Assembly: GCF_002117005.1 (NCBI RefSeq)
Contig: NZ_CP021023.1
Span: 1,302,001-1,366,000, forward strand
DNA: 64,000 nucleotides
Reading direction: 5' to 3'
Origin: Sedimentisphaera salicampi
GTDB lineage: Bacteria; Planctomycetota; Phycisphaerae; Sedimentisphaerales; Sedimentisphaeraceae
The notes below the pieces were generated by a model, which did not search any database, was not told where the DNA came from, and was given only the letters and a program-made list of their open reading frames with translations. The translations under genes were made by a program, and so were the position numbers. This document shows positions 11,417 through 21,074 of this stretch, piece after piece; the first letter of the stretch is position 1; each line of letters begins with the position of its first letter.

Positions 11417-14400
11417 CTAAAACGGCGAATTGTCTTTTTTGGTTCTTTCAAGTCTCATATTCAGGCCAAGACCCTTAATCTCATTACAGAGAACTTCAAA
11501 CGAAACAGGCGTACCGGCCTGAAGAGAATTATTGCCCTTCACCATAGATTCGTATATCTTGCTGCGGCCTTCAATATCATCGCTCTTAACAGTAAGAATT
11601 TCCTGCAGAAGGTATGCAGCTCCATAGCCTTCAAGCGCCCATACTTCCATCTCACCGAAACGCTGACCGCCTGCCCTGGCTTTACCGCCGAGAGGCTGCT
11701 GAGTGATGAGGCTGTATGGTCCGGTGCTCCTTGCGTGCAGCTTATCATCAACAAGGTGGTGCAGTTTGAGCATATACATATACCCAACCGTGCCTCTCTG
11801 CTCAAACGGCTCACCAGTACGGCCGTCGTAAAGCTGATTCTTTAGGGTATCAGGCACAACCGAGAGAAGCTGGTCTTTCGGAGGCGGTGTTTTTGTTTTC
11901 TCGCATTCGTCTCGAACATTTTTCACGTGCTCGTTTGCCTGCATTGTAAGCTCGAATATTTCCTCTTCGGTTGCCCCGTCAAACACAGGGGTTATGCCGT
12001 CGAATCCGAGAACTTTAGCCGCCCAGCCCAGATGCGTTTCGAGAATTTGGCCAACATTCATACGTGAAGGCACGCCGAGAGGGTTGAGCAGGATGTCAAC
12101 CGGAGTTCCGTCATCAAGGAACGGCATATCTTCTTCCGGCATAATCCTTGCGATAATCCCCTTATTACCATGGCGGCCTGCCATCTTATCACCCACAGAG
12201 AGCGGACGTTTCATAGCTACGTAGATCTTCACCTTCTCGAGCACACCGTTGGGCAACTCATCGCCCCGCTTCATATGCTCGGTAACTCTCTCGAGCTCCT
12301 GACCGATCTCAACAATCTGCGGCCAGTACATATCTACGATTTCCTGGAATTTCTTCTTTTTATTGCTCTGCTTGAGCCAGCTTGGAGAGAAACTCTCAAT
12401 CTGCTCAGCGATCACATCATCATCCTTGCTCACCCCTGCCTTCTGAAGGGTGTCCGGATCGATAACATCAACCTCGCCCAGCTCGCTGTAAACAGTTTCC
12501 ATCATATTTCTGAAAAGACGAATCTGCTTTCCGAGAGATTCTTTTCTGAGCTTTTCGATTTTTTCGTTAAGCTCTTTCTTTTCCGCTTCGTTGGTTGCTG
12601 TGTATCTGCGGAAATGCTTTGTGCCTATTATTACCCCTTCGTGGCCGCTGGGCATAACAAGCGAATCATTTTTCACATCTTCGCCAGCCCTGCCGAAAAT
12701 GGCATGCAGGAGCTTCTCTTCAGGCGTAAGCTCAGTTTTGCTCTTCGGAGACACCTTGCCCACGAGTATATCGCCCGGGCCAACCCGAGTTCCCTCGCAG
12801 ATCACGCCGCGGGCATCAAGATTCCGGAGCATCTTCTCGCCCACATTCGGGATATCTCTTGTAAACTCTTCTCGTCCAAGCTTGGTTTCGCGAACCTCTA
12901 CCTCGAACTCATCTATATGAACACTTGTGAAAGTGTCTTCCTTAACCACCTTCTGGCTTATAAGAATAGCGTCCTCGAAGTTGTATCCGTCGAAAGGCAT
13001 AAATGCAACGAGAAGGTTCTTTCCAATAGAAAGCGTACCGTTGCATGTTCCTCCGCCGTCTGCAATAATCTGCCCTTGTTCAACCTTATCGCCAAGGATT
13101 ACAGTAGGCTTCTGGTTAAGGCAGGTTCTTTCATTGAGGCCGCGGTATTTGCGAAGGTGATATTCGTCCCTGTCGTCAACTACAATCTTCGTAGCATCAA
13201 CTGCGGTAACCGTGCCGCTGCGGCGGGCTTTAACAACCATTGGGGTGTTCTTGGGAACTTCATATTCCATGCCCGTTCCCACAAATGGCGCTTCTGTTTT
13301 GAGCAGCGGAACCGCCTGCCTCATCATATTCGAGCCCATAAGAGCCCTGTTGGCATCGTCGTGATCGAGGAATGGGATAAGCGAAGCTGAAATACCCACA
13401 GTTTGCTGTGAAGAAACATCAAGATACTCAACTTCTTTGCTGTCTATCTGAGTGAGTTCGCCCTTCTCACGTGCGAGCACCGGGCCTGACCTGAGCTTCT
13501 TCTGGTCTTTCAAATCTAAAGCTGCCGGCGGCGCACATACCACATCATCTTCATTATCCGCACGCATTGTAGCAACCTCGCCGGTGAGCTTGCGGTTCTT
13601 AACCTTCATATAAGGCGTCATCAGGAAGCCGTATTCATCAAGGCTCGAGTAAACACCGAGTGAGGAAATCAGCCCGATATTGGCACCTTCAGGTGTTTCA
13701 ATAGGACAAATCCTCCCGTAGTGCGAAATGTGAACGTCTCTAACTTCAAAGCCTGCGCGTTTTCTGTTGAGCCCGCCCGGGCCGAGAGCTGAGAGCCTTC
13801 TTTCGTGCGTGAGCTGACTGAGGCAGTTTGTCTGGTCAACCACCTGACTCAGCTCGCCTCTGCCGAAGAAGGCGTCGATATGATTCGAAACGCTCTTGCT
13901 GTTTACAATATCCGAAATTTTCTTGATATCTTCGGCCTGCTTGCTGCTCATCCTGTCTGTAACAGTTCTGCGGAGCTTTAAGAGCCCCTTTCTGATCTCA
14001 TCTGAGCCCAGCTCGCCCACAGTTCTAACGCGGCGATTACCGAGATGGTCGATATCATCAATCTCACCCTGATTTGCCCTGAGCCTGAGGATGTAGCTGA
14101 CAACGTTAATATAGTCCTGCGGTCTGATGGTCTGATGTTCTTCAGAAACATCTGTCCCGAATTTCCTGTTCAGGCGGAAACGGCCAACCTTCCCGAGACG
14201 ATACCTGCTCTTGTCGTAAAAACGTTCGTTGAACAGCTGCTCAGCCTTTTCAACGTTTGCAGGGTTCCCCGGACGCAGCTTTGAATATATCTTTATAAGG
14301 GCGTGTTCGTAGGTTTCGCAGTCATCCTCAGCGAGGGTGTTGAGGATAAGCATATCGTTGAGATTTTTCACAACCTCAATTTTGTCAATGCCGCTGCCCT

Positions 14401-15172
14401 GAATCTGGCCTACTCTCTCGCCTATCTGATGGCCGGAGTCAACAATGATTTCTCCGGTTTCGGTATCTACAACCTGCCCCACTGCCCACATTGTGGGCTC
14501 AAGTTTGGCAGGTGAAATTTCTTCTGTTTCGTAAAACTGCCTTATAACTGCGGCTGTAGTTCCGTATTCTGGAGCCATAGCGCGCAATAGCACAGTTGCC
14601 GGGAGCTTATTGGACTGATCAATCTTAACAATGAGCTGGTCTTTCTTGGTTACATTTACCTCAAGCCAGCTTCCCCTTTCGGGAATAATCCTGCCTCCGT
14701 GAAGAACCCTGTCTGCCTCTTTGCTTTCGATGCCGAAGTCAACGCCAGGGCCTCTGTGAAGCTGGTTTACGATAACCCTCTCAGCTCCGTTTACGATGAA
14801 TGTACCGCCCCCGAGCATAACTGGCATCTCCCCGAGAAATACTGCCTGCTCGGTAACTTCATCAAGCTTTTTGTTTGTAAGCCGGAATGTAACACGGAGC
14901 GGATAGCCGTAGGTCAGCTTAAGCTCCTTGCATTCCAGAGGCGTGTACCTCGGTCTCTCCAGGGCGTAGTGCAGATATTCAAGGGTAAGGTCCTGCCCTT
15001 CTATCGGAAAAGACTCCCTGAAAACGGCTTCCAAGCCGAAATCTTCTCTCTCTGCAGGATTTTTGTCGAGCTGGAGGAATTTCCTGTAGCTCTCTCTCTG
15101 CACCATTGTTAAATCCGGTACAGGAATAGTTTTATTTATTTTCCCAAAATTTCGTACTGCTCTTGGCCCCAT
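11417..15172 (-). CDS. rpoB: DNA-directed RNA polymerase subunit beta
   Basis: The 1251-residue beta subunit. The rifampicin-region core (SQLTHERRLSALGPGGLNRKRAGFEVRDVH), the GKVSPKSKTELTPEE segment, the KMAGRHGNKGI motif and the C-terminal GGKARAGGQRFGEMEVWALEGYGAAY block are present in order. It is separated from rplL by 165 bases that contain two hairpins, as in the attenuation/processing region of other bacteria. Confidence 0.99.
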   Translation of the reverse strand: MGPRAVRNFGKINKTIPVPDLTMVQRESYRKFLQLDKNPAEREDFGLEAVFRESFPIEGQDLTLEYLHYALERPRYTPLECKELKLTYGYPLRVTFRLTNKKLDEVTEQAVFLGEMPVMLGGGTFIVNGAERVIVNQLHRGPGVDFGIESKEADRVLHGGRIIPERGSWLEVNVTKKDQLIVKIDQSNKLPATVLLRAMAPEYGTTAAVIRQFYETEEISPAKLEPTMWAVGQVVDTETGEIIVDSGHQIGERVGQIQGSGIDKIEVVKNLNDMLILNTLAEDDCETYEHALIKIYSKLRPGNPANVEKAEQLFNERFYDKSRYRLGKVGRFRLNRKFGTDVSEEHQTIRPQDYINVVSYILRLRANQGEIDDIDHLGNRRVRTVGELGSDEIRKGLLKLRRTVTDRMSSKQAEDIKKISDIVNSKSVSNHIDAFFGRGELSQVVDQTNCLSQLTHERRLSALGPGGLNRKRAGFEVRDVHISHYGRICPIETPEGANIGLISSLGVYSSLDEYGFLMTPYMKVKNRKLTGEVATMRADNEDDVVCAPPAALDLKDQKKLRSGPVLAREKGELTQIDSKEVEYLDVSSQQTVGISASLIPFLDHDDANRALMGSNMMRQAVPLLKTEAPFVGTGMEYEVPKNTPMVVKARRSGTVTAVDATKIVVDDRDEYHLRKYRGLNERTCLNQKPTVILGDKVEQGQIIADGGGTCNGTLSIGKNLLVAFMPFDGYNFEDAILISQKVVKEDTFTSVHIDEFEVEVRETKLGREEFTRDIPNVGEKMLRNLDARGVICEGTRVGPGDILVGKVSPKSKTELTPEEKLLHAIFGRAGEDVKNDSLVMPSGHEGVIIGTKHFRRYTATNEAEKKELNEKIEKLRKESLGKQIRLFRNMMETVYSELGEVDVIDPDTLQKAGVSKDDDVIAEQIESFSPSWLKQSNKKKKFQEIVDMYWPQIVEIGQELERVTEHMKRGDELPNGVLEKVKIYVAMKRPLSVGDKMAGRHGNKGIIARIMPEEDMPFLDDGTPVDILLNPLGVPSRMNVGQILETHLGWAAKVLGFDGITPVFDGATEEEIFELTMQANEHVKNVRDECEKTKTPPPKDQLLSVVPDTLKNQLYDGRTGEPFEQRGTVGYMYMLKLHHLVDDKLHARSTGPYSLITQQPLGGKARAGGQRFGEMEVWALEGYGAAYLLQEILTVKSDDIEGRSKIYESMVKGNNSLQAGTPVSFEVLCNEIKGLGLNMRLERTKKDNSPF

Positions 15173-15211
15173 TCAAAATCTCCGCTTAAATATGATAATG
15201 CAAGCACGAGT

Positions 15212-15288
15212 CTGCCGGTGCTAAAGCCCGGCATATATAAACGCAATAAAGGTGTACGGGAAGGAGAGCATCTCTCCTACCCGACACC
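15212..15288 (-). promoter_or_regulatory. Hairpins in the rplL-rpoB gap, possible attenuator or processing site
   Basis: A strong imperfect hairpin (15251-15288; arms GGTGT-GGG-GGAGAG) is followed on the minus strand by a second GC stem (15212-15231). Only a short T run follows, so it looks more like a partial attenuator or an RNase III-type processing site than a full terminator. The role is inferred from the position, which matches the known rplL-rpoB regulatory gap of E. coli. Confidence 0.5.
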
Positions 15289-15337
15289 ACTATAAATTCA
15301 AAGATATCAGGCCGCCTCGGCAGCCGTTGGAAAGTTT

Positions 15338-15748
15338 TTAGTCGAGCTTGATTGTAGCGCCTGCTTCTTCAAGCTGCTTTTTCATTTCTTCTGCCTCTTC
15401 TTTAGAAGCGCCTTCTTTTATCGGCTTAGGTGCATTATCAACCAGCTCTTTTGCTTCCTTCAGTCCGAGGCCTGTAATTCCGCGAACTTCCTTGATAACA
15501 CCAATCTTCTTGTCGCCTGCAGCTTCGAGGATAACATCGAAAGAGGTCTTTTCCTCCTCTTCTTCGTCTCCGCCTTCGCCGCCTGCTGCAGGTCCTGCCA
15601 TCATTACTGCGCCGCCGGCTGCAGGTTCGATTCCATACTCTTCCTTGAGGTAATCAGCAAGCTCTTTAGCCTGCATCAGAGTAAGGTTTACAATGCTGTC
15701 GCCGATCGATTTAATATCGTCGCTGAATGTTTTTGCTTCTTCGCTCAT
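15338..15748 (-). CDS. rplL: 50S ribosomal protein L7/L12
   Basis: A 136-residue stalk protein. The N-terminal dimerisation helix region ([22 protein letters not shown]) is followed by an alanine/glycine hinge with an acidic run (EEEEE), then the C-terminal factor-binding domain (TSFDVIL...[24 protein letters not shown]). It recruits elongation factors to the ribosome through L10. The 137-base gap to rplJ is longer than usual in this cluster. Confidence 0.98.
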   Translation of the reverse strand: MSEEAKTFSDDIKSIGDSIVNLTLMQAKELADYLKEEYGIEPAAGGAVMMAGPAAGGEGGDEEEEEKTSFDVILEAAGDKKIGVIKEVRGITGLGLKEAKELVDNAPKPIKEGASKEEAEEMKKQLEEAGATIKLD

Positions 15749-15885
15749 ATTATTAATCTCCTTTTATTACCCGCTTATGCCGACTGCCGCAGCTACGCCG
15801 CCGCGTTTAACCCTTTCGGGACGACCGACAAATGCCGTAATAATTGAATAGATTGTCTTCTGTTTATTATCCTTTTGAAGGCAGA

Positions 15886-16416
15886 CTAAGCAGCCTGCTC
15901 TTCCTTTTGCTCGATAAGAGTTTTCAGGCAGCCCGCAATATTTGATGCAGGACTTTCCACCGCACCTGCAACATTTGAAGCCGGTGTCTGAGAAATCTGC
16001 ACAATCTGAGCCTGCAGCTCTGCACGGTTCGGCATCTTGGCAAGGTCGCTTACGCCTTCGGCGCCAACTACACTGCCTTCTACGAAAGCCCCTTTCAGAT
16101 CCAGAACCTTCAGCTTCTTCTTGAGATCTACCATCTCTTTGGCAACATCTACAATGCTGTCGCCGCCGTAAGCTACAGTGCACTGCCCTGACTTGAAAAG
16201 CTCTGTCGCCTGCTCTTTATCAGCAGAATTGAGAACCTTCCTCATAAGGCTGTTGCGGACAACCTTAATCGTGATGCCCTTTTCGCTGAGGTCTGCACGC
16301 ATCTGGTTGTTCTGGTTTCCGCCGATTCCATCAATACCGATTACGAGAAAATTCTCAACATCCTTAAACTGGGCCTCAAGTTCTCTCTGAAGTAATTGTT
16401 TTACAAACTTACTCAT
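15886..16416 (-). CDS. rplJ: 50S ribosomal protein L10
   Basis: A 176-residue stalk base protein that anchors L7/L12 dimers on 23S rRNA. It has the typical VVRNSLMRKVL and C-terminal helix (ASNIAGCLKTLIEQKEEQAA). The start codon overlaps the stop of rplA by four bases, so the two are translationally coupled. In other bacteria L10 represses its own operon by binding the leader; no such leader was identified here. Confidence 0.96.
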   Translation of the reverse strand: MSKFVKQLLQRELEAQFKDVENFLVIGIDGIGGNQNNQMRADLSEKGITIKVVRNSLMRKVLNSADKEQATELFKSGQCTVAYGGDSIVDVAKEMVDLKKKLKVLDLKGAFVEGSVVGAEGVSDLAKMPNRAELQAQIVQISQTPASNVAGAVESPASNIAGCLKTLIEQKEEQAA

Positions 16417-17102
16417 TTTTCTTCACCTTTCAGCTCAATCTCAACACCAGGGCTCATTGTTGAACTGATGCATACCTTCTTAATATATGTGCCCTTAACT
16501 GATTCGGGCTTCATTTTATCTATCTGGTCGATAAAATACTTTATATTCTCAACGAGTTTCTTGTCGCTGAAGCTGAGCTTCCCGACCACTGCATGCACGT
16601 TTCCGCCGCTGTCGTTTCTGAATTCAACCTTGCCGGCAGAAAACTCTTTAACAGCAGTAACCACATCAGGGGTAACCGTACCGTTTTTAGGAGAAGGCAT
16701 CTTTCCCTGCGGGCCGAGTACTCGGCCGAGCTTGCCGACCTTGCTCATAAGCTTTGGCGAAGCTATGGCAACATCAAAATCAAGCCATCCGCCTGAAACC
16801 TTTTCTACGAGTTCATCTGCGCCTGCATCAACAGCACCGGCAGCTTTTGCATCTTCGGCTTCTGTATCTTCACAGAACGCAATTACCTTTTTTGTTTTCC
16901 CGATTCCGTTTGGAAGGGAAAGGGCTCCTCTGATAAGCTGATCAGACTGGCGAGGGTCGATCCCCAGATGCATCACTACATCCACCGACTGGTCAAACTT
17001 CGTCGCAGAGAAACCTTTTAATACCTCTACAGCATCCTTCACAGAAAGAGGCTGTTTGGGGGCTTTTTCTGCTGCCTCCCGGTATCTTCTGCTTTTATTC
17101 AT
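16413..17102 (-). CDS. rplA: 50S ribosomal protein L1
   Basis: A 229-residue protein of the L1 stalk involved in tRNA exit. The conserved block GRVLGPQGKMPSPKNGTVTPDV and the rRNA-binding N-terminus (KFDQSVDVVMHLGIDPRQSDQ) are present. It ends in the start of rplJ (four-base overlap). It follows rplK as in most bacteria, where L1 acts as translational repressor of the pair. Confidence 0.98.
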   Translation of the reverse strand: MNKSRRYREAAEKAPKQPLSVKDAVEVLKGFSATKFDQSVDVVMHLGIDPRQSDQLIRGALSLPNGIGKTKKVIAFCEDTEAEDAKAAGAVDAGADELVEKVSGGWLDFDVAIASPKLMSKVGKLGRVLGPQGKMPSPKNGTVTPDVVTAVKEFSAGKVEFRNDSGGNVHAVVGKLSFSDKKLVENIKYFIDQIDKMKPESVKGTYIKKVCISSTMSPGVEIELKGEEK

Positions 17103-17167
17103 TCAATTTTCCTTTCGCGTTAAATCTCAGTCAACGCTCCCACTGAAGCCGTGGTAAGCAAACAATA

Positions 17168-17593
17168 TTATCCTGAAACCTCAATGCCCATGCTGCGCGC
17201 CGTACCTTCAATGATGCGGTCTGCTGATTCTACCTTATAGGCGTTCAGGTCTTTCATTTTCATCTCAGAGATTTCACGTATTTGAGCCTTGGTAACAGTG
17301 CCCACTTTGTTTGTGTTTGGCTCGCCGCTGCCCTTGTCCAGCCCCGCTGCCTTCATAAGAAGAACTGCCGCTGGAGGGCTCTTTACGATAAAATCAAAGC
17401 TTCTGTCGCTGTAAACATTAATTACAACGGGAACAGTCATTCCGTTAAGCTCAGCTGTCTGATCGTTAAACTGCTGGACGAACTGACCAATATTCACACC
17501 ATGCTGACCAAGCGCAGGGCCAATCGGAGGTGCTGGCGTTGCCTTCCCGCCCGATGCCTGAAGCTTAATCTGTCCGGTTAGTTCTTTTGCCAT
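17168..17593 (-). CDS. rplK: 50S ribosomal protein L11
   Basis: A 141-residue L11 of the GTPase-associated centre. Landmarks are [34 protein letters not shown] and the C-terminal rRNA-binding domain with [22 protein letters not shown]. The order nusG-rplK-rplA is the common one. Confidence 0.98.
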   Translation of the reverse strand: MAKELTGQIKLQASGGKATPAPPIGPALGQHGVNIGQFVQQFNDQTAELNGMTVPVVINVYSDRSFDFIVKSPPAAVLLMKAAGLDKGSGEPNTNKVGTVTKAQIREISEMKMKDLNAYKVESADRIIEGTARSMGIEVSG

Positions 17594-17689
17594 TTTTTAT
17601 AAACCTCTTGAACTCGTAAAAAAGTATTTTTATCAAATCCCGCCGGCAACAGAAATTTCACGCTGCCCACGGCAAATATCAGAAACAGG

Positions 17690-18241
17690 CTAGCCCTTTT
17701 CGAGCTGCCAGTATTCAATCTCTATTGGTGTGCTTCTTCCAAAGACGTTAGCTATCACCCTTACCACACCCCTCTCGGTGTCAACCGAATCAACCACACC
17801 TTCTGTATTTTCAAAAGCGCCGTCTATTATTTTAACCGGATCGCCAACATTAAATTCAAGCTTGAAAACAGGTTCCTCTTCAGTTTCCTGTTTTTCAACT
17901 TCCTGAAGCATCTTGGCCACCTCCGTATCCCGCATTGGAGTAGGCACGCCTTCAGTGCCGATGAAATCGCCAACACCGCCGGTTTCTTTAATCAAGAACC
18001 ACGGCTTCTCAGGAATCCTGCCGTTTTCATCCGTCTCAAGCTCCATAAACACATAACCGGGATAGAGCTTCTGGTTTTTAATTCGGTCTTTTCCTTCTTT
18101 GGTGCGTTCTCTTTTTCTCTCAGTAGGAACTACCACCCTTCCGACATACTCCTCAAGATGTTCAAGCTTAACCTTTTTCTCGATCGTATCACGGACGTAA
18201 TTTTCCTTGTTTGAGGCCACCCTCAGCACATACCACTGCAT
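17690..18241 (-). CDS. nusG: Transcription termination/antitermination protein NusG
   Basis: A 183-residue NusG. The N-terminal NGN domain opens with MQWYVLRVASNKENYV and contains KLYPGYVFMELE; the C-terminal KOW domain begins FNVGDPVKIIDGAFENTEGVVDSV. An acidic linker separates the domains. It binds the RNA polymerase clamp and links to Rho and S10. It follows secE by about 15 bases, the usual pairing. Confidence 0.97.
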   Translation of the reverse strand: MQWYVLRVASNKENYVRDTIEKKVKLEHLEEYVGRVVVPTERKRERTKEGKDRIKNQKLYPGYVFMELETDENGRIPEKPWFLIKETGGVGDFIGTEGVPTPMRDTEVAKMLQEVEKQETEEEPVFKLEFNVGDPVKIIDGAFENTEGVVDSVDTERGVVRVIANVFGRSTPIEIEYWQLEKG

Positions 18242-18256
18242 AAAACAGACCTCACC

Positions 18257-18646
18257 TTACGAGTAAATCTTGAACACATACTCAAACATAGAACGGAAAC
18301 CGATATCTACAGCCCCCAGAAGCAGGGAGATTATCACAACCACAGATATCACAATCATCGTAGAAGCTATAATCTGGGCTCTGGAAGACCAGCTCACCTT
18401 CTTGAGCTCTCCCTCTGATTCGATGAGGAAATCTGCAAAATTTGGCTTATTCTGGACAGAATAAATAAGCCAGCTGAGCCCCGCCAAAACTGCTGCTGGA
18501 ACCATATACTCAATCCACGGGTTTCCAGTCATGGTGAGCATCTCGCTGAGTCTGTAGCAGCCCCAGCATGCCAGCGCAAAACACGCAAGACTTGTCCATA
18601 AACGAGTATGATATCCCTGTCCTCTTTTGTATATATATAGCTGCAT
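18257..18646 (-). CDS. secE: Preprotein translocase subunit SecE
   Basis: A 129-residue translocon subunit. Two hydrophobic segments in the N-terminal half (about 17-38 and 46-62) precede the conserved amphipathic helix (ADFLIESEGELKKVSWSSR) and the last membrane helix. The three-helix layout resembles the E. coli type rather than the single-helix form of many bacteria. It lies between tRNA-Trp and nusG. Confidence 0.93.
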   Translation of the reverse strand: MQLYIYKRGQGYHTRLWTSLACFALACWGCYRLSEMLTMTGNPWIEYMVPAAVLAGLSWLIYSVQNKPNFADFLIESEGELKKVSWSSRAQIIASTMIVISVVVIISLLLGAVDIGFRSMFEYVFKIYS

Positions 18647-18687
18647 GGATTACCTCTGCCAAATATTATGCGCATTTATACTATTAA

Positions 18688-18760
18688 CAGGACACGAGGG
18701 AATCGAACCCCCAACCTTTGGTTTTGGAAACCAATGCTCTGCCAATTGAGCTAGTGTCCT
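18688..18760 (-). tRNA. tRNA-Trp (anticodon CCA)
   Basis: On the minus strand AGGACAC pairs with GTGTCCT, the anticodon stem TTGGT/ACCAA encloses TTCCAAA (anticodon CCA), and the T loop is TTCGATT. Discriminator G; CCA not encoded. It lies between rpmG and secE, a common bacterial order. Confidence 0.97.
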
Positions 18761-18769
18761 AAGCGCGTT

Positions 18770-18937
18770 TTATTTTCGTCTGATCTTATGAACAGTATGC
18801 TTTCGTTCATTTTTGCAGTACTTCTTCAGCTCAATTTTTGGAACACCGCCTACCACATTAACGGGAGTACGGTAATTCCTTGAGCCGCAATCTTTGCATT
18901 CAAACCAAACGTGTTCTCTTTTGAGTGATTTTGCCAT
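18770..18937 (-). CDS. rpmG: 50S ribosomal protein L33
   Basis: A 55-residue L33, opening MAKSLKREHVWFECKDCGSRN and ending KHTVHKIRRK. A first zinc knuckle C14-x-x-C17 is present; the second is incomplete, C41-K-N-E44, so one of the four ligand positions is Glu. The position between tuf and tRNA-Trp/secE is typical for this gene. Confidence 0.93.
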   Translation of the reverse strand: MAKSLKREHVWFECKDCGSRNYRTPVNVVGGVPKIELKKYCKNERKHTVHKIRRK

Positions 18938-19052
18938 TTTTTTACCTCTTACTGGCCTCTAAAATAGAGCTGGCTGCAAACAATTCCGCCGTATATCTAA
19001 AGAGAAAACGTTCCCGCAGCGGCAGAAAAGATACTAATTAAAAATTTGAGAT

Positions 19053-19087
19053 AAAAAAAGCCGGACGGCCGGTCTGACCGCCCGACT
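19053..19087 (-). terminator. Terminator downstream of tuf
   Basis: On the minus strand GTCGGGCGG pairs with CCGTCCGGC (nine pairs with G-T wobbles) and is followed by a run of seven T. It may end part of the tuf transcripts before rpmG. Confidence 0.75.
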
Positions 19088-19105
19088 GATATTTACTTAA
19101 GCTGG

Positions 19106-20314
19106 TTACTCGATAATTTCGGTAACAACGCCGGCACCTACAGTATGTCCGCCTTCACGAATAGCGAAGCGGAGGCCATCTTCCATAGCGATTGGTGCAA
19201 TGATTTCTACTTCCATAGCGATGTTATCGCCCGGCATACACATCTCAGCTTCGTTTCCTTCACGGCTCATAATCTTGTTCACAGAGCCGGTTACATCAGT
19301 TGTACGGAAATAGAACTGAGGACGGTATCCAGCGAAGAACGGGCTGTGACGTCCGCCTTCTTCCTTAGTAAGTACATATACCTCACACTTGAACTTGGTG
19401 TGCGGTGTAATAGACTTAGGAGTTGCGAGCACCTGACCGCGTACGAGGTCTTTCTTTTCAACGCCGCGGAGCAGAAGCCCAACGTTATCACCAGCCTGAC
19501 CTTCGTTAAGAGTTTTGTTGAACATCTCAACGCCTGTACAGGTGGTCTTGCGTGTCTCGCCGAGACCAACGATCTCAACTTCATCGTTCACGTGGATCAC
19601 GCCGCGTTCTACACGACCGGTTCCTACAGTACCACGCCCCTTGATGGAGAACACGTCTTCAACTGGCATCAGGAATGTCTGATCTACAGCACGCTCAGGT
19701 ACCGGGATGTAGTCATCAACTGCACCCATAAGATCATCGATGCACTTGCATGCCTCGTCGTCCTTACCGTTTGATTCCATAGCCTTCAGAGCTGAACCCT
19801 GAATAATCGGAACCTCATCACCCGGGAATTCGTACTTGCTGAGAAGCTCACGAATTTCCATTTCTACCAGTTCGAGCAGTTCAGGATCATCAACCTGATC
19901 TACCTTGTTCATAAACACAACAATTCTGGGAACGTTTACCTGACGTGCGAGCAGGAGGTGCTCACGTGTCTGAGGCATCGGGCCGTCTGAGGCCGCTACC
20001 ACCATAATAGCACCGTCCATCTGAGCAGCACCAGTAATCATGTTCTTTACATAGTCGGCGTGTCCAGGACAGTCAACGTGTGCATAGTGCCTTTTGTCTG
20101 TTTCATACTCTACGTGAGCGGTATTAATAGTAATACCACGCTCTTTCTCTTCGGGAGCATTGTCGATTTCATCAAATCTTTTGCCCTCTTCGCCGCGATT
20201 GTTCGCCATGCGCATTGTGATTGCCGCTGTAAGAGTTGTCTTACCGTGGTCAATGTGACCAACTGTACCAATGTTCAGGTGCGGCTTGGTCCTTTCGAAT
20301 ACTGCTTTTGCCAT
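19106..20314 (-). CDS. tuf: Elongation factor Tu
   Basis: A 402-residue EF-Tu delivering aminoacyl-tRNA to the ribosome. The GTPase motifs GHIDHGKT (P loop), the switch I region [21 protein letters not shown] and NKVD are present, followed by beta-barrel domains 2 and 3 and a C-terminal GRTVGAG-like motif ([15 protein letters not shown]). tRNA-Thr lies directly upstream, a common tRNA-tuf arrangement. The gene is at the head of the cluster and is not next to rpsG/fusA. Confidence 0.99.
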   Translation of the reverse strand: MAKAVFERTKPHLNIGTVGHIDHGKTTLTAAITMRMANNRGEEGKRFDEIDNAPEEKERGITINTAHVEYETDKRHYAHVDCPGHADYVKNMITGAAQMDGAIMVVAASDGPMPQTREHLLLARQVNVPRIVVFMNKVDQVDDPELLELVEMEIRELLSKYEFPGDEVPIIQGSALKAMESNGKDDEACKCIDDLMGAVDDYIPVPERAVDQTFLMPVEDVFSIKGRGTVGTGRVERGVIHVNDEVEIVGLGETRKTTCTGVEMFNKTLNEGQAGDNVGLLLRGVEKKDLVRGQVLATPKSITPHTKFKCEVYVLTKEEGGRHSPFFAGYRPQFYFRTTDVTGSVNKIMSREGNEAEMCMPGDNIAMEVEIIAPIAMEDGLRFAIREGGHTVGAGVVTEIIE

Positions 20315-20410
20315 TTCAGGTTTACTCCCTAAAATTCAGATTACATAAATTCTCTTTAATTTTCGCCGATTTATTTTACGCTTATTTCAAGCTTAGCAAG
20401 GCTGGGCAAG

Positions 20411-20483
20411 TGCTGCTGATGGGACTTGAACCCATGACCCCATCCTTACCAAGGATGTACTCTACCAACTGAGCTACAGCAGC
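20411..20483 (-). tRNA. tRNA-Thr (anticodon GGT)
   Basis: On the minus strand GCTGCTG pairs with CAGCAGC, the D arm is GCTC/GAGT, the anticodon stem CATCC/GGATG encloses TTGGTAA (anticodon GGT), and the T loop is TTCAAGT. Discriminator A, no encoded CCA. It precedes tuf on the same strand. Confidence 0.97.
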
Positions 20484-21074
20484 GGAACTCAACGCCTTTA
20501 TCAAGCACGGAGTAGCTCAGACCAATACTCACACCGTCCCCGCTAAAGCTCAAAATAGAGCGAACATAGTAATAAAATTTGACAAGGATGCAAATAAAAA
20601 ACAAAAAATTTTAAAACTTTTTTTGATATTTTGCCAAAAAAGTTATCTCTGTTATCGCGCACCCCGCAAATCAAGCCATACCAGAACACCAGCAAGCAAA
20701 AAAAAGAAGACTTGCAAAAACTTTTAACAACCCCCTTTCGAAAGGTTTAAAGAACTCCTCAAAGAGCAAGTCCAACCAAATCGAGTTATCAGTTAAAAGC
20801 AGTGATTGACCACTTCCGAGATGCTCTGAGCGGCTGCTTTTTTGGGGAAAAAGACGGCGAGCGAACAATTGAGCTTTCCGGAGTGGCTCATTGTCCACCG
20901 CTTTCGTGTATATTCGGCAGGCCGGAGCAAAGGCGACGTTTCATAGCCGCAGACATTTAATTTGCCCGAAATCAGGACGAATGCGACAAATTGGACAACG
21001 AACTTTTGCAAGGACAGCCCGTCTGAGATAAGGCATAATCAGTTTCCTCGGAACTCCTTTTGATCCTTCCAAAA
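20484..21074. other. Intergenic stretch without a confident gene
   Basis: About 590 bases. The part next to tRNA-Thr is very AT-rich and should hold the promoter of the tRNA-Thr/tuf cluster; TTGCAT and TATGTT boxes are visible on the minus strand, but with a poor 19-base spacing. Farther right, 20650-21060 has short open frames on the minus strand that look like no family I know and could be decayed coding sequence. An A/T-flanked hairpin (AAAGCAG...CTGCTTT) lies near 20797-20843. Confidence 0.4.

Noticed and set aside
12170-13390. Plus-strand open frame of about 400 codons inside rpoB
   Set aside because: It is antisense to a conserved, certain gene and looks like no known protein; long shadow frames are expected opposite GC-skewed codon positions.
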